Below, piece by piece: positions 50,163 to 58,667 of a stretch of DNA of 64,000 nt (position 1 is the first letter of the stretch; each line of letters opens with the position of its first letter). Source of the DNA: Roseovarius atlanticus (GTDB taxonomy: Bacteria; Pseudomonadota; Alphaproteobacteria; Rhodobacterales; Rhodobacteraceae); assembly GCF_001441615.1 (NCBI RefSeq), contig NZ_LAXJ01000008.1, forward strand, positions 211,279 to 275,278, given 5' to 3'. The notes under the pieces were generated by a model that saw nothing but the letters and a program-made list of their open reading frames with translations, did no database searches and was not told the origin of the DNA. Position numbers and translations under genes: made by a program.

Positions 50163-50591
50163 TCAGGCGGGATCGAGCCGGTCGCGCAGGGCGAGGATTT
50201 CGTCTCGCAGGCGGGTGAGGTCTGCCATGTCCATGCCGGTTTCCCGGACGATGCAATCGGGGATGTGGGCGGCGTCGGATTGAAGCGCGCGGCCGTCATC
50301 CGTGAGGGTGATGCGGACCTGACGGTCGTCGCCGGTATCGCGGGTGCGGCGCAGGAGGCCGCGGGTTTCCAGACGTTTTATCAGGGGGGTGAGGGTGTTG
50401 CTTGCAAGCTGCAACTCGCGGCCCAGGGCACCGACGGTGCGGGCGTCCTCGGCCCAGAGCGCGCTGAGCAGGAGGTATTGCGGGTAGGTCAGGTCCAGCG
50501 GTGCCAGGAGCGGTTTGTAGGTCTGCTGCATCCGGTGCGCCGTGGAATAGAGCGCGAAGCACAGCATGTCGGGTGGGGGCAGGGTGCTCAT
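50163..50591 (-). CDS. ohrR: OhrR, MarR-family organic peroxide sensor
   Basis: 142-residue winged-helix repressor. The signature LCFALYSTAHRM near the N terminus holds the peroxide-sensing Cys (C11); the DNA-recognition helix lies in ELQLASNTLTPLIKRLETRG and the wing in RRTRDTGDDRQVRITLT. When the Cys is oxidised by organic peroxides the protein leaves the DNA. It is divergent from ohr, with two operator-like repeats between. A much longer minus-strand frame through this gene is a fusion with antisense of other genes and is not real. Confidence 0.93.
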   Translation of the reverse strand: MSTLPPPDMLCFALYSTAHRMQQTYKPLLAPLDLTYPQYLLLSALWAEDARTVGALGRELQLASNTLTPLIKRLETRGLLRRTRDTGDDRQVRITLTDDGRALQSDAAHIPDCIVRETGMDMADLTRLRDEILALRDRLDPA

Positions 50592-50603
50592 TGCGGAACG
50601 GTA

Positions 50604-50681
50604 TATCGTGCGCGATTTGATCGCAAGCGTTGACAGGCCGGAGTGCCGATATATGTATCGTGTACGATTTAATTGCGAGCG
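50604..50681. promoter_or_regulatory. Paired OhrR operators between ohrR and ohr
   Basis: A 26-base direct repeat: TATCGTGCGCGATTTGATCG at 50604 and TATCGTGTACGATTTAATTG at 50656 (first 20 bases of each), 21 of 26 matching and all differences transitions; starts are 52 bp apart, about five helical turns. One copy is 13 bases from the ohrR start, the other 19 bases from the ohr start. TTGACA (50630) between them may be the ohr -35 box. Confidence 0.7.
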
Positions 50682-50699
50682 ATACAGAAGGAGAGCGTC

Positions 50700-51128
50700 A
50701 TGTCGACCGATATCAAATACTGGACCGAGGCCCATGCCACCGGCGGTGGCCGCGAAGGGGTGGCGCGCCTGAAGGACGGGATGCTGACCTTCACCATGGA
50801 TACGCCCGAGGCGCTGGGCGGGGCCGGCAAGGGGCACAACCCCGAGGAGTTGTTCGCGACGGGTTATGCGGCCTGTTACCTGGGCGCCATGCGCTTTGCC
50901 GCCCAAAGCGAGAAGCTGGGCGAGGTGCCGAAGGACGCATCGGTCGACGCCAAGGTCGGGATCGGGCCGCGCGACGATGGCGGGTTCGGTCTGAAGGTCG
51001 AGTTGACGGTCAAGATGCCGGGTTTCGACGAGGATACCGCGAAAAAGATCATGGAGCGCGGGCATTTCATCTGTCCGTATTCCAACGCGACGCAGGGCAA
51101 TATCGAGGTGAAAACCGAGCTGGCCTGA
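50700..51128 (+). CDS. ohr: Organic hydroperoxide reductase Ohr
   Basis: OsmC/Ohr-family thiol peroxidase reducing organic (fatty acid) hydroperoxides with lipoylated or dihydrolipoamide proteins. Peroxidatic Cys in YAACYLGAM and resolving Cys in FICPYSNATQGN; ATGYAAC and GHNPEELF are family marks. 142 residues from the ATG at 50700. The nearby lipB, which makes lipoyl groups, suits the known use of lipoylated electron donors by Ohr. Strong terminator follows. Confidence 0.95.
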   Translation: MSTDIKYWTEAHATGGGREGVARLKDGMLTFTMDTPEALGGAGKGHNPEELFATGYAACYLGAMRFAAQSEKLGEVPKDASVDAKVGIGPRDDGGFGLKVELTVKMPGFDEDTAKKIMERGHFICPYSNATQGNIEVKTELA

Positions 51129-51152
51129 CGGCTGGCGATATTGTCCGCGTAG

Positions 51153-51204
51153 GACCCGGGCGAAGCAAGACCGTGAATCGCGCTTTGTCCGGGTCTTTTC
51201 TTTT
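51153..51204 (+). terminator. Terminator of ohr
   Basis: GACCCGGGCGAAGC (51153-51166) pairs with GCTTTGTCCGGGTC (51182-51195), 14 bp with two G-U, followed by TTTTCTTTT. Confidence 0.88.
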
Positions 51205-51211
51205 GGGTCAG

Positions 51212-51295
51212 AGCGTTTCCGGGAAAACTGTCTCGCTTTTCGCTGCCTCTTCGAACGCCAAAAGCAATGCATTTTCGGACTGATCCGGAAACGCT
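51212..51295. repeat. 84-bp inverted-repeat element
   Basis: AGCGTTTCCGG at 51212-51222 and CCGGAAACGCT at 51285-51295, a perfect 11-bp match; inside, GCTTTT and AAAAGC form a second pair. It ends exactly before the lipB stop codon (51296). Looks like an extragenic palindromic element and could serve as a lipB terminator. Confidence 0.6.
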
Positions 51296-51943
51296 TTAGT
51301 CGAAGACCCGGGGAAAGGTCTTTTGCAGGGCCACATCGACGTCGCCCAGGGTGACCGGCAGGCCGAGATCGACGAGCGAGGTGACGCCGTGGTCGGTGAT
51401 GCCGCAGGGGACGATGCCGGTGAAGTGGTCGAGATCGGGTTCGACGTTGATCGAGATGCCGTGGAAGCTGACCCATTTGCGCAGGCGGATGCCGATGGCG
51501 GCGATCTTGTCCTCGGGCTTTTGCCCCGTGGCGGTGAGCGGCTTGTCGTCGCGCACGACCCAGACGCCGACGCGGCCCTCGCGGATCTCGCCGGTGACGT
51601 TGAACTGGTCGAGGGTGGCGATGACCCAGGATTCCAGCTGCTGGACGAAGGCGCGCACGTCGCGGCCGCGCTGGCCCACGTTCAGCATGACGTAGACGAC
51701 GCGCTGGCCGGGGCCGTGATAGGTGTATTGCCCGCCGCGCTTGGTGGGGTAGACCGGAAAACGGTCTGGATCGGTGAGGTCGGCGGGCTTGGCGGAGGTG
51801 CCGGCGGTGTACATCGGCGGATGTTCCAGGAGCCAGATCGACTCGGTCGCCTCGCCCCGCGCGATGGCTTCGGCGCGTGCCTCCATCTCGGTGCAGGCGG
51901 TCTCGTAATCGACGAGGCCGGGGGAGGTGATCCACTCTGTCAT
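51296..51943 (-). CDS. lipB: Octanoyl-[ACP]:protein octanoyltransferase
   Basis: Moves octanoyl from ACP to lipoyl domains, first step of endogenous lipoate synthesis. Motifs: [16 protein letters not shown], the conserved Lys region [17 protein letters not shown] and the catalytic Cys in GIVPCGI. 215 residues from the ATG at 51943 (MTEWITSPG); the frame extends to 52036 without support. Convergent with ohr. Confidence 0.96.
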   Translation of the reverse strand: MTEWITSPGLVDYETACTEMEARAEAIARGEATESIWLLEHPPMYTAGTSAKPADLTDPDRFPVYPTKRGGQYTYHGPGQRVVYVMLNVGQRGRDVRAFVQQLESWVIATLDQFNVTGEIREGRVGVWVVRDDKPLTATGQKPEDKIAAIGIRLRKWVSFHGISINVEPDLDHFTGIVPCGITDHGVTSLVDLGLPVTLGDVDVALQKTFPRVFD

Positions 51944-52067
51944 CGCCGTGCTTTGGCAGGGTCCGCCGATTTTGTCAAAGCCGTGGTTTTTGGCCTTCAC
52001 AAGCCGGGCGCGATTGCCTATACGGCGCTGCACCAAGGCGTTCGTTCAGAGCGTCTTTCGGTCACGG

Positions 52068-52154
52068 GCGGTCGTGGCGGAATTGGTAGACGCGCAGCGT
52101 TGAGGTCGCTGTGAGCTAACACTCGTGGGGGTTCGAGTCCCCCCGACCGCACCA
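52068..52154 (+). tRNA. tRNA-Leu (GAG)
   Basis: Acceptor GCGGTCG/CGACCGC, encoded CCA, anticodon loop GTTGAGGTC gives GAG, long variable arm as for class II tRNA, T-arm GGTTCGAGTCC. 87 bases. The 160 bases to the next gene show no terminator. Confidence 0.96.
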
Positions 52155-52316
52155 TTCTTAATATGGCCTACCGCCTTCGGCACCTTGAGGCTGGTTTGGG
52201 ATGAGGTCGATCCTTTTACCATGCGCACAACATTGACCCCTGCCGCGCGGCGGGAAAGAAGGGCGGGCTTGCATAAGCAAGTTTATCTTCCCGGTGGTGC
52301 CCGACCGGGCCTTGCC

Positions 52317-52883
52317 TCAGCGCAGGCCCTCGCGGGCGATGATGCGCGACAGGTCGAGCACAAGCTGGCCGCGGGCGCGGGCGAGGGCGGGCGTGCCGCC
52401 TTCGGGGTCGTAGGGCACGGCAAGCTGGAAGAGGCCCGAGCGTTCGCGGCGGCCGTCGGGGACGCCGACGAAATACTGCCCCGCGCCGCGGAAATTGCCG
52501 TCGGCCCCGGCGACGAGGCTTTCGAAGCGCACTTCGAGGCGGGCGTCGGGCAGTTCCTCGAACGGCCAGGGCTCGGACGCGACGCGCGCGCCGGAGAGGC
52601 GGGCGAGGTTGCGGGCGATTTCGAGCGCGACGGCGCGTTCGGGCGAATCGGCCCAGCGGACATTGGCGTCTGTGACCAGCTTGCCGTCTTCATCCTCGAC
52701 CGCGATCTCGTCGGCGGCGGCGTAGGCGGGCAGCGACACCTCGCGCACCTCGACGGTGCGGAAGGAAATGCGGATCGTGTCGGTCACCTGCGGCGGCGCG
52801 ACCGGGTAGAGATCTGCCGAGGGGCCGCCACAGGCGGCGGTCAGCAGGGTCGCGGCGACAAGGGCGGTGGAGCGAAACGTCAT
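52317..52883 (-). CDS. pqiC: PqiC-like auxiliary lipoprotein
   Basis: Outer-membrane lipoprotein partner of PqiB in intermembrane lipid transport (ABC-type transport auxiliary lipoprotein family). Signal peptide with lipobox LTAAC near residue 18, then a domain with DTIRISFRTVEVREVSLP and RWADSPERAVALEIARNL, typical of PqiC/DUF330. 188 residues from the ATG at 52883, which has GAGGAA at the better distance than the one at 52889. Overlaps the pqiB stop region. Confidence 0.88.
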   Translation of the reverse strand: MTFRSTALVAATLLTAACGGPSADLYPVAPPQVTDTIRISFRTVEVREVSLPAYAAADEIAVEDEDGKLVTDANVRWADSPERAVALEIARNLARLSGARVASEPWPFEELPDARLEVRFESLVAGADGNFRGAGQYFVGVPDGRRERSGLFQLAVPYDPEGGTPALARARGQLVLDLSRIIAREGLR

Positions 52884-52885
52884 GG

Positions 52886-54970
52886 TCATCTTCCTCGGAT
52901 TAGCGCGCTGGGGTTGCGTTCCAGCATTCGGGCCAGGGACGTCAGGGCGTCGGCGGCCTGAGATATGTCGCGGAGCGCGCTTTGCGCCTCGCGGCTGAGC
53001 GTGTCGCCCTTGTTGTAGCCGGCGATGGTGACGCTGGCCTGGTTGAGCACGTTGCCGAGCCGTTCGACCAGCGCCGGCAGGTCCTCGGTCGAGGTGGCGA
53101 CGGCGTCGGCGGCGCGGCGGGCGGAGCCGAGCGTGGCGTTGAGATTGGTGACCGCGCCGCCTTCGCGGAACTCGGTCAGGGTGGCGTTGATCTCGTTCAG
53201 GGCCGCGCTGAGGTCGGCGGGCAGTTGGCGGGCGGCCTCGGTGTCGAGGATGCCCTCGGCGGCGGCGGCAAGCTCGGTCAGCTGGTTGGCCAGCTCTTCG
53301 ACCGGCAGGGCCTCGGCCTTGGCGGCGACGGCTTCGAGTTGTTCGACGAGGGCCGGGATGCCCTCGACCGAGGTGCTGACGCCGGTGGCGGCGTCGGCGG
53401 CGGCGTCGACGGCGTTCACCAGGCGCGCGGTCAGTTCGGTTTCCTCGATCTCGCGCAGGAGGGATTCGAGCCGGGTGACGGAGGCGTTGAGCGCCACGGG
53501 GATGTTCTGGACATCGTCCGAGGCGACGATGCTGCGGATCTCGGACAGGATGGCGCGGACCTCGCCGGGGGTTTCCTGAAGGTCCTCGTTGGCCACGAGC
53601 GCCTGGGCGCTGTCGAGGAAGTCGATGGCGCTGCCCAGCAATTCCTCGATCGGCAGGTTGTTGATGCGGTTGACCACGCCCTCGACCGTGGCGGCGGCAT
53701 CGACGATGTCGCTTTCGGTGGTGGGGATGGTCGGCAGGGCATCCTCGGGAATTTCCAGGGTCAGCGGGTCGGCATCGTCGACCTGTACCAGGTCGATCTT
53801 GAGCCCGCCGGTCAGGATGCTGGCGCTGGTCAGGCGGGCGCGCAGGCCGTTTGCGACGCGGTCGGCAATAAAGCTGCGGGCGGCGTCGGGCGTGACGTCG
53901 CCTTGCAGGCCGAGGCGCGCGGGCTGGATCGCCAGCACGACGCTGAGGCGCACACGGCTGTCGCCGAATTCTTCCTCGTCGATCACGGCGCGGACGCTTT
54001 GGACCTCGCCGATCTTGAGACCGTTGATTTCGACCGGGGCATCGACAACAAGGCCCGAGACGTTCTCGTCGAAGATCACGCGGGCTTCGAACGCGTCGAC
54101 ATCGGCGGCCTGGAAGAGGCTGTTGCGGGCTTCTTCCTCGGTGCCGTAGACCTCGAAGACAGTGCCGTTGCGCACCGGCTCGCCGCCCGACACGAAGGTG
54201 CCGAAGGTCAGCCCGCCGCTGACCAGCGTGGCGACCGAGGAAAAGTCGATCTCGGCCCCTTGCGGCCCGACGGAGAAGGTGAATCCGGAGGTTTCCCAGA
54301 AGCGGGTGGAGGAGGAGATGAGGCGCCTGTGCTCTTCGTAGATCAGCGCCTCGGCCACGGCGTAGTTGCCCTCGGGCGAGATGCTGGCCTTGCCGACGCG
54401 GCCCACCTCGATGCCGCGATAGGTGATCGGGCTGTCATCGGTCATGGTGCCGTCGGGCGTGGTGCGCATGACGATTTCGAGACCGTTTCCGCCGGGCCGG
54501 AAGAGCGGCGCGTCGGCCAGCCCGTCGAAACGGGTCTGAGGCGCGCCGATCTTGCTGTCCCAGGTGCCTTCGATATAGACGCCGGACAGGACGGTATCGA
54601 GGCCGGTGATGCCCCGCGCGGTGACCTCGGGGCGGACGATCCAGAAGCTGGCGGAGACGTCTATGTAGGAGGCCACGTCCTTGTCAACGCGCACGGCGGC
54701 GACCACGGATGCGAGATCTTCTGAAAAGCGGACTTCCTCGACCACGCCGACGGCGACATCACGATAGCGCAGCTCGGTCTCGCGTTCGGCGATGCCGGCG
54801 CCGTTTTCGAACACGATCTCGATCACGGGGCCGCGCGCGCTGTAGCTTTGCCAGGCCACGCCGAGCGCGATTGCGATGGCGAGCAGCGGGATGATCCAGA
54901 CGATGGAGAAGCGGCTGAGACGTGTTTTGCGCTGGCGTTCGACCTGCACGGGGGGAGGCGTGTCGCTCAT
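52886..54970 (-). CDS. pqiB: PqiB, MCE-domain intermembrane transport protein
   Basis: One N-terminal membrane helix (FSIVWIIPLLAIAIALGVAW) and three MCE (MlaD-like) domains: starts ARGPVIEIVFENGAGIAERE, GLEIVMRTTPDG, and the RVIFDENVSGLVVDAPVEING segment; then a long helical needle region. Rings of such proteins form a tube across the periplasm for lipids. 694 residues from the ATG at 54970. The frame upstream to 55201 has no ribosome site. Overlaps pqiA2 by four bases. Confidence 0.92.
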   Translation of the reverse strand: MSDTPPPVQVERQRKTRLSRFSIVWIIPLLAIAIALGVAWQSYSARGPVIEIVFENGAGIAERETELRYRDVAVGVVEEVRFSEDLASVVAAVRVDKDVASYIDVSASFWIVRPEVTARGITGLDTVLSGVYIEGTWDSKIGAPQTRFDGLADAPLFRPGGNGLEIVMRTTPDGTMTDDSPITYRGIEVGRVGKASISPEGNYAVAEALIYEEHRRLISSSTRFWETSGFTFSVGPQGAEIDFSSVATLVSGGLTFGTFVSGGEPVRNGTVFEVYGTEEEARNSLFQAADVDAFEARVIFDENVSGLVVDAPVEINGLKIGEVQSVRAVIDEEEFGDSRVRLSVVLAIQPARLGLQGDVTPDAARSFIADRVANGLRARLTSASILTGGLKIDLVQVDDADPLTLEIPEDALPTIPTTESDIVDAAATVEGVVNRINNLPIEELLGSAIDFLDSAQALVANEDLQETPGEVRAILSEIRSIVASDDVQNIPVALNASVTRLESLLREIEETELTARLVNAVDAAADAATGVSTSVEGIPALVEQLEAVAAKAEALPVEELANQLTELAAAAEGILDTEAARQLPADLSAALNEINATLTEFREGGAVTNLNATLGSARRAADAVATSTEDLPALVERLGNVLNQASVTIAGYNKGDTLSREAQSALRDISQAADALTSLARMLERNPSALIRGR

Positions 54971-55650
54971 GTGGCGGTCCGGTCCGATGGGGCTGTGCCC
55001 TCTGCGGCGTCGGGCGTGTCGGAATGGCCGGACTGGACGTCCCAGATCATCCGGCTGTCGAAGGCTTGGGCAGAAAGCATGGTAAAGATAACCGATAGAG
55101 CAAAGAACAGGCTGGCGCGGCCGGGCGTGATCGCGGCCAATGTATTCAATTGCACCAGCGACGACATGATCGCAACCACGAATATGTCGATCATGGACCA
55201 ACGGCCAATATATTCAACCACTTCATAGAGAAGCTGGCGCTGGTGCATGGACACGCTGGACACGCGCACGACCGAGATGGCGAGAAAGGCGATGGCCAGG
55301 AATTTTGCCACGGGGATGGCGACGCTGGCGATCAGGATGATCAGTGCGATGCCGGGCGAGCCGTAGTGGAAAAGCTCGATCGCGCCGCCGACGATGGTGT
55401 CCTCCTGCACGCTGAGAAGCGTGCGGGTTTGCAGCATCGGGTACATGTTGGCCGGGATGTAGCACAGAAAACCCACGAACCAGAAGGCCCAGACCCGTTG
55501 CAGGCTGGTGGTGTCTCGCGAGTGCAGGTGCTTGCCGCAGCGGCCGCAGGTTTCGGTTCCGGCGGGCCAGACCTTGGTGCAGCGGGTGCAGGCGACGAGG
55601 CCCAGTTCGCGTGCGCTTTTTATGTCTTGGTTTTGTCCAGAGAGTTCCAT
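54967..55650 (-). CDS. pqiA: PqiA-like membrane protein, second half
   Basis: Inner-membrane component of the Pqi system. 227 residues: N-terminal zinc ribbon (CTRCTKVWPAGTETCGRCG) and four membrane helices typical of one PqiA repeat (VWAFWFVGFLCYIPANM, IALIILIASVAIPVAKFL). E. coli PqiA holds two such repeats in one chain; here they are two genes. Start at 55650 lies inside the preceding gene (30-base overlap) with AGGTGG before it. Confidence 0.87.
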   Translation of the reverse strand: MELSGQNQDIKSARELGLVACTRCTKVWPAGTETCGRCGKHLHSRDTTSLQRVWAFWFVGFLCYIPANMYPMLQTRTLLSVQEDTIVGGAIELFHYGSPGIALIILIASVAIPVAKFLAIAFLAISVVRVSSVSMHQRQLLYEVVEYIGRWSMIDIFVVAIMSSLVQLNTLAAITPGRASLFFALSVIFTMLSAQAFDSRMIWDVQSGHSDTPDAAEGTAPSDRTAT

Positions 55651-56249
55651 ACCGACCACCTGCACAGGAAATTATCCTGAACGACAACAAGAAAAACCAA
55701 CGCGGCGAACATCCAGAACGCGGGGCCGAAGCCGACATCGGCAAGATCCGTGATCTTGACCAGCGCGACCGCGCAGCCGATGGCGAAGATCTCGGCCATG
55801 GACCAGGGGCGCATCGCCTCGGACAGGCGGAAGGCCTGTGTCGCGCCGCGCGCCGGGGGGCGGTCCAGCACGATGGGGATGAGCACATACATCGCCAAAA
55901 GCACCCGGGCGAGCGGGATGAAGACGATCAGCGCCGCCGTGGCCAGCGCCAGCGCGATAAGGGGGCCGTCGCTGAACGCAAGGGCCGCGTCGAGGATCGA
56001 GACCGAGTTCGACGTGCCCGCCGCGGTGATCGTCAGGAACGGAAACACCGTGGCCGACACGATCAGGATCGCCACGCTCAGCGACAATGCGATGATCTGC
56101 ATCCCGGCCTTGCGGCGCGGCGTGATCAGGACCGTGCCGCAGCGCACGCAACGGGCCCGTTCGCCGATCTCGGGCCGGCGCAGGCTGTAGGCCGCATCGC
56201 ATTGCGGGCAGACGATCATCTCGTCGAGGGGAAGCGAAGGTTCGCGCAT
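55620..56249 (-). CDS. pqiA: PqiA-like membrane protein, first half
   Basis: 209 residues, zinc ribbon CPQCDAAYSLRRPEIGERARCVRC then four helices (IIALSLSVAILIVSATVFPF, LIALALATAALIVFIPLARV, AEIFAIGCAVALV and FWMFAALVFLVVVQ). First gene of the pqiA1-pqiA2-pqiB-pqiC operon. The start at 56249 (MREPSLPLDEM) was chosen over an upstream ATG at 56291 that lies in a region without a ribosome site. Confidence 0.87.
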   Translation of the reverse strand: MREPSLPLDEMIVCPQCDAAYSLRRPEIGERARCVRCGTVLITPRRKAGMQIIALSLSVAILIVSATVFPFLTITAAGTSNSVSILDAALAFSDGPLIALALATAALIVFIPLARVLLAMYVLIPIVLDRPPARGATQAFRLSEAMRPWSMAEIFAIGCAVALVKITDLADVGFGPAFWMFAALVFLVVVQDNFLCRWSVWNSLDKTKT

Positions 56250-56394
56250 GGTTTCGTTAACTAGTTTAATGCGGCGGTTGGCAAGCTGCAAATCATCCCG
56301 AGCGCCGCGATGAAAGGCTTGGGCAACGCCATCGCGCCGATTGGTCGCGCCGCGCCTTGGGCGAGTTGCGGCGCGAAGAACGTGTCCTTGGCGG

Positions 56395-57171
56395 TCAGGA
56401 CAGCGCCGCCACGATGGCGTCGAGCCCGTCGGTGAGCGCGGCGGGCCCGGGTTGCAGGATGAGGGGCGACTTGATTTCGAAGATGCGATTGTCGCGCACC
56501 GCCGGAATGGCGCTCCAGCCCGGGCGGGCCGCGATTTTCTCGGGCCGAACCTTCTTGCCGCACCACGAGGCGATGATGATGTCGGGGGCGGCGGCGATGA
56601 CCTGATCGGAAGTGACGATGCGGTCGCGGGCCTTGTCCTTGGTCGTCAGTTCCGGGAAGGCGTCCTGTCCGCCGGCGATCTCGATCAGGTCCGAGACCCA
56701 GCCGATGCCGGAGATCATTGGTTCGTCCCATTCTTCGAAATAGACTATCGGGCGTGGTTTGTTGGCGGCGTTGGCGGCAACCTGTGCCAGCCGGTCGCGG
56801 TAGTGATCGACCAGTTCGGCGGCTTTCATGTCCTGCCCCACGGTCGCGCCAAGGTGGCGGATCATGGCGAGGATGCCGTGCACATCACGCTGGTTGTAGC
56901 CCATGACCGCGATGCCTTCGCGCAGAAGCTCGGCAGCGATGTCGGCCTGTAGGTCGGAGAAGGTCAGCACCAGATCGGGCTGAAGCGCCAGGATCTTGGG
57001 GATGTTGGCGGAGGTGAAGGCCGAGACGCGGGGCTTTTCCCGGCGCACGTCCTTGGGGCGCACAGCATAGCCCGAGACGCCGACGATGCGATCCTGTTCG
57101 CCCAACAGGTAAAGGGTTTCGACGGTTTCCTCGGTCAGGCAGACGATGCGTTCCGGGGGAAAGGTTTTCAT
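56395..57171 (-). CDS. BtuF-like (cobalamin/siderophore) binding protein without signal peptide
   Basis: 258 residues with the type III periplasmic-binding-protein fold: RIVCLTEETVETLYLLGEQDRIVGVSGYA and LQPDLVLTF are typical of BtuF/FepB-like proteins. There is no N-terminal signal or lipobox and no transporter genes beside it, so it may be cytoplasmic; such solitary forms are often called cobalamin-binding. Ligand unknown. The 145 bases downstream hold nothing of note. Confidence 0.78.
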   Translation of the reverse strand: MKTFPPERIVCLTEETVETLYLLGEQDRIVGVSGYAVRPKDVRREKPRVSAFTSANIPKILALQPDLVLTFSDLQADIAAELLREGIAVMGYNQRDVHGILAMIRHLGATVGQDMKAAELVDHYRDRLAQVAANAANKPRPIVYFEEWDEPMISGIGWVSDLIEIAGGQDAFPELTTKDKARDRIVTSDQVIAAAPDIIIASWCGKKVRPEKIAARPGWSAIPAVRDNRIFEIKSPLILQPGPAALTDGLDAIVAALS

Positions 57172-57244
57172 GGGCTCTGGTCCGCGTCGGTGGTTGCTGG
57201 TGCGGTGCTACCACAGTCGGCGGGGGTGTTCATCCGCTGACGGG

Positions 57245-58666
57245 TCAGCCGTGCGGTGTGTTCAGATCCTGGATCAGGCGGCCGTGGCGTTTTGTTTCGG
57301 CGATGACCTGGCCGAAGGTGCGCAGGCCCTTGCCCTGAAGCAGGGGGATGAGTTTCACCAGCGCCTCGGCCGTGGCCTGCGCGTCGCCCAGGGCGGTGTG
57401 GCGCATCTCGGGGGGGATGGTCACGCCGAGGCGGTCGCAGAGGGCGTCGAGCGAGTGGTCGGCGGTGGTGCCGAAGACCACCGCCGAGAGGAGCACGGTG
57501 TCGAGGACGGGGTGGTCCCACGTCACGCCCATGCGGTCGGCGGAGCGGCGGAAGAAGGCGATGTCGAAGGGCGCGTTATGGGCCACCAGCACGGCCTCGC
57601 GGGCGAAATGGTGGAAGTCGCGGCCGACGGTGTCGAAATCCGGGGCGTTCCGGACGTGGTCGTCGGTGATGCGGTGGATATTCGTCGATGCGGGCGGGAT
57701 CGGGCGCCCCGGGTCGACATAGGTGTCGATGACCTCGCCCTCGACGATGCGGCCGTTGAGGATGCGCACCGCGCCAAGCTGGATCACGCGGTCCTCGGCG
57801 GGCGACAGGCCGGTGGTTTCGGTGTCGAACGCCACGCAGCAGAGCGTGTTCAGGGGCGCATCGAGGATGTCGCAGGCCTGGGCGGTGTCCATCAGGGCGA
57901 AATCATAGACCAGCGGGCGGGCCTTGGTGGGGTCGACCTCGGTTTCCTGGGTGTCGAGCAGGAGCATGTAGCCGCCTTCGCCAAGAGGCTTCAGGCGGAC
58001 TTTGTAGCGCCGCGCACCGGAATGATCGTGCAGGTCGGTCGAGATTTCGGCCCCGGTCCGGGTCAGTTGGTCCTGCGCGGCAGCGAGGCTAGCGGCGTCG
58101 AAGTAGTCGCCGAGCGGGGCCTTGAGGCGGGGCGGCGCGATCTGGCGCAGGATGTCGGCGGCCTGACCGTCGTAGAGCACGATTTCCTGGGCCGGGTTCA
58201 CGAGAATCGTGGCGACGGGGATTTCGGTGAGCAGCGAGGTCAGGCGCCTGGTCTCGGTCCGCAAGCGTTCGGTTTCGCGGGCGACCTGGGCGGCGGTGTC
58301 CATGACGCCGGCGCTGAGCGTGCGGGTGACGGCGTCGGCGGCGGGGGCGAGATCGCCGAGATATTTCGTGCTTTCGGGGCAGAGATCCTTGTCGACGCCG
58401 GAATGGGCGCGCAGGCGCAGGTTGGCGGAAATCATCTCGATCGGCTTGGCGAAGTTTTCGTCGAAGAGCAGCCAGACGCCGACCAGAAGACCAGTGTTCA
58501 GAAGCGCGAAGACGAGAAAGGCCGTAAGGAAGGGCGCGGCGGGCAGTGCGGGGTCGGCCCGCGACCAGCCGAACCAGAGTGCTGCGCCCGCCAGTGCCAC
58601 CGCGCCTGCCGCCGAGAGGCAGAAGAACAGGAAGATGCGCAGGCGCAGGCCGAGGCGGGGGGACAT
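57245..58666 (-). CDS. Membrane-tethered sensor-like protein fused to DnaQ-type 3'-5' exonuclease
   Basis: 473 residues. Two membrane helices at about 8-33 and 40-66 (IFLFFCLSAAGAVALAGAALW and FLTAFLVFALLNTGLLVGVW), a HAMP-like linker (DENFAKPIEMISANLRLRA), a PAS-like domain (TEIPVATILVNPAQEIVLYDG), then a DEDDh exonuclease: DTETTGLS (motif I), the H-N-A-P-F-D motif II and HTALGDAQAT (motif III His and Asp). This is the input half of a sensor kinase joined to an epsilon-like nuclease. Last gene of the acs-adk-symporter run. Confidence 0.85.
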   Translation of the reverse strand: MSPRLGLRLRIFLFFCLSAAGAVALAGAALWFGWSRADPALPAAPFLTAFLVFALLNTGLLVGVWLLFDENFAKPIEMISANLRLRAHSGVDKDLCPESTKYLGDLAPAADAVTRTLSAGVMDTAAQVARETERLRTETRRLTSLLTEIPVATILVNPAQEIVLYDGQAADILRQIAPPRLKAPLGDYFDAASLAAAQDQLTRTGAEISTDLHDHSGARRYKVRLKPLGEGGYMLLLDTQETEVDPTKARPLVYDFALMDTAQACDILDAPLNTLCCVAFDTETTGLSPAEDRVIQLGAVRILNGRIVEGEVIDTYVDPGRPIPPASTNIHRITDDHVRNAPDFDTVGRDFHHFAREAVLVAHNAPFDIAFFRRSADRMGVTWDHPVLDTVLLSAVVFGTTADHSLDALCDRLGVTIPPEMRHTALGDAQATAEALVKLIPLLQGKGLRTFGQVIAETKRHGRLIQDLNTPHG

Positions 58667-58667
58667 G

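Noticed and set aside
47315..50299. Minus-strand open frame of 994 codons opposite uvrD
   Set aside because: Antisense shadow; uvrD motifs are complete on the plus strand.
50163..51935. 590-codon minus-strand frame that would fuse a long N-terminal part to OhrR
   Set aside because: Only the last 142 codons are OhrR; the rest is antisense to ohr and lipB sequence, with a good internal ATG at 50591.
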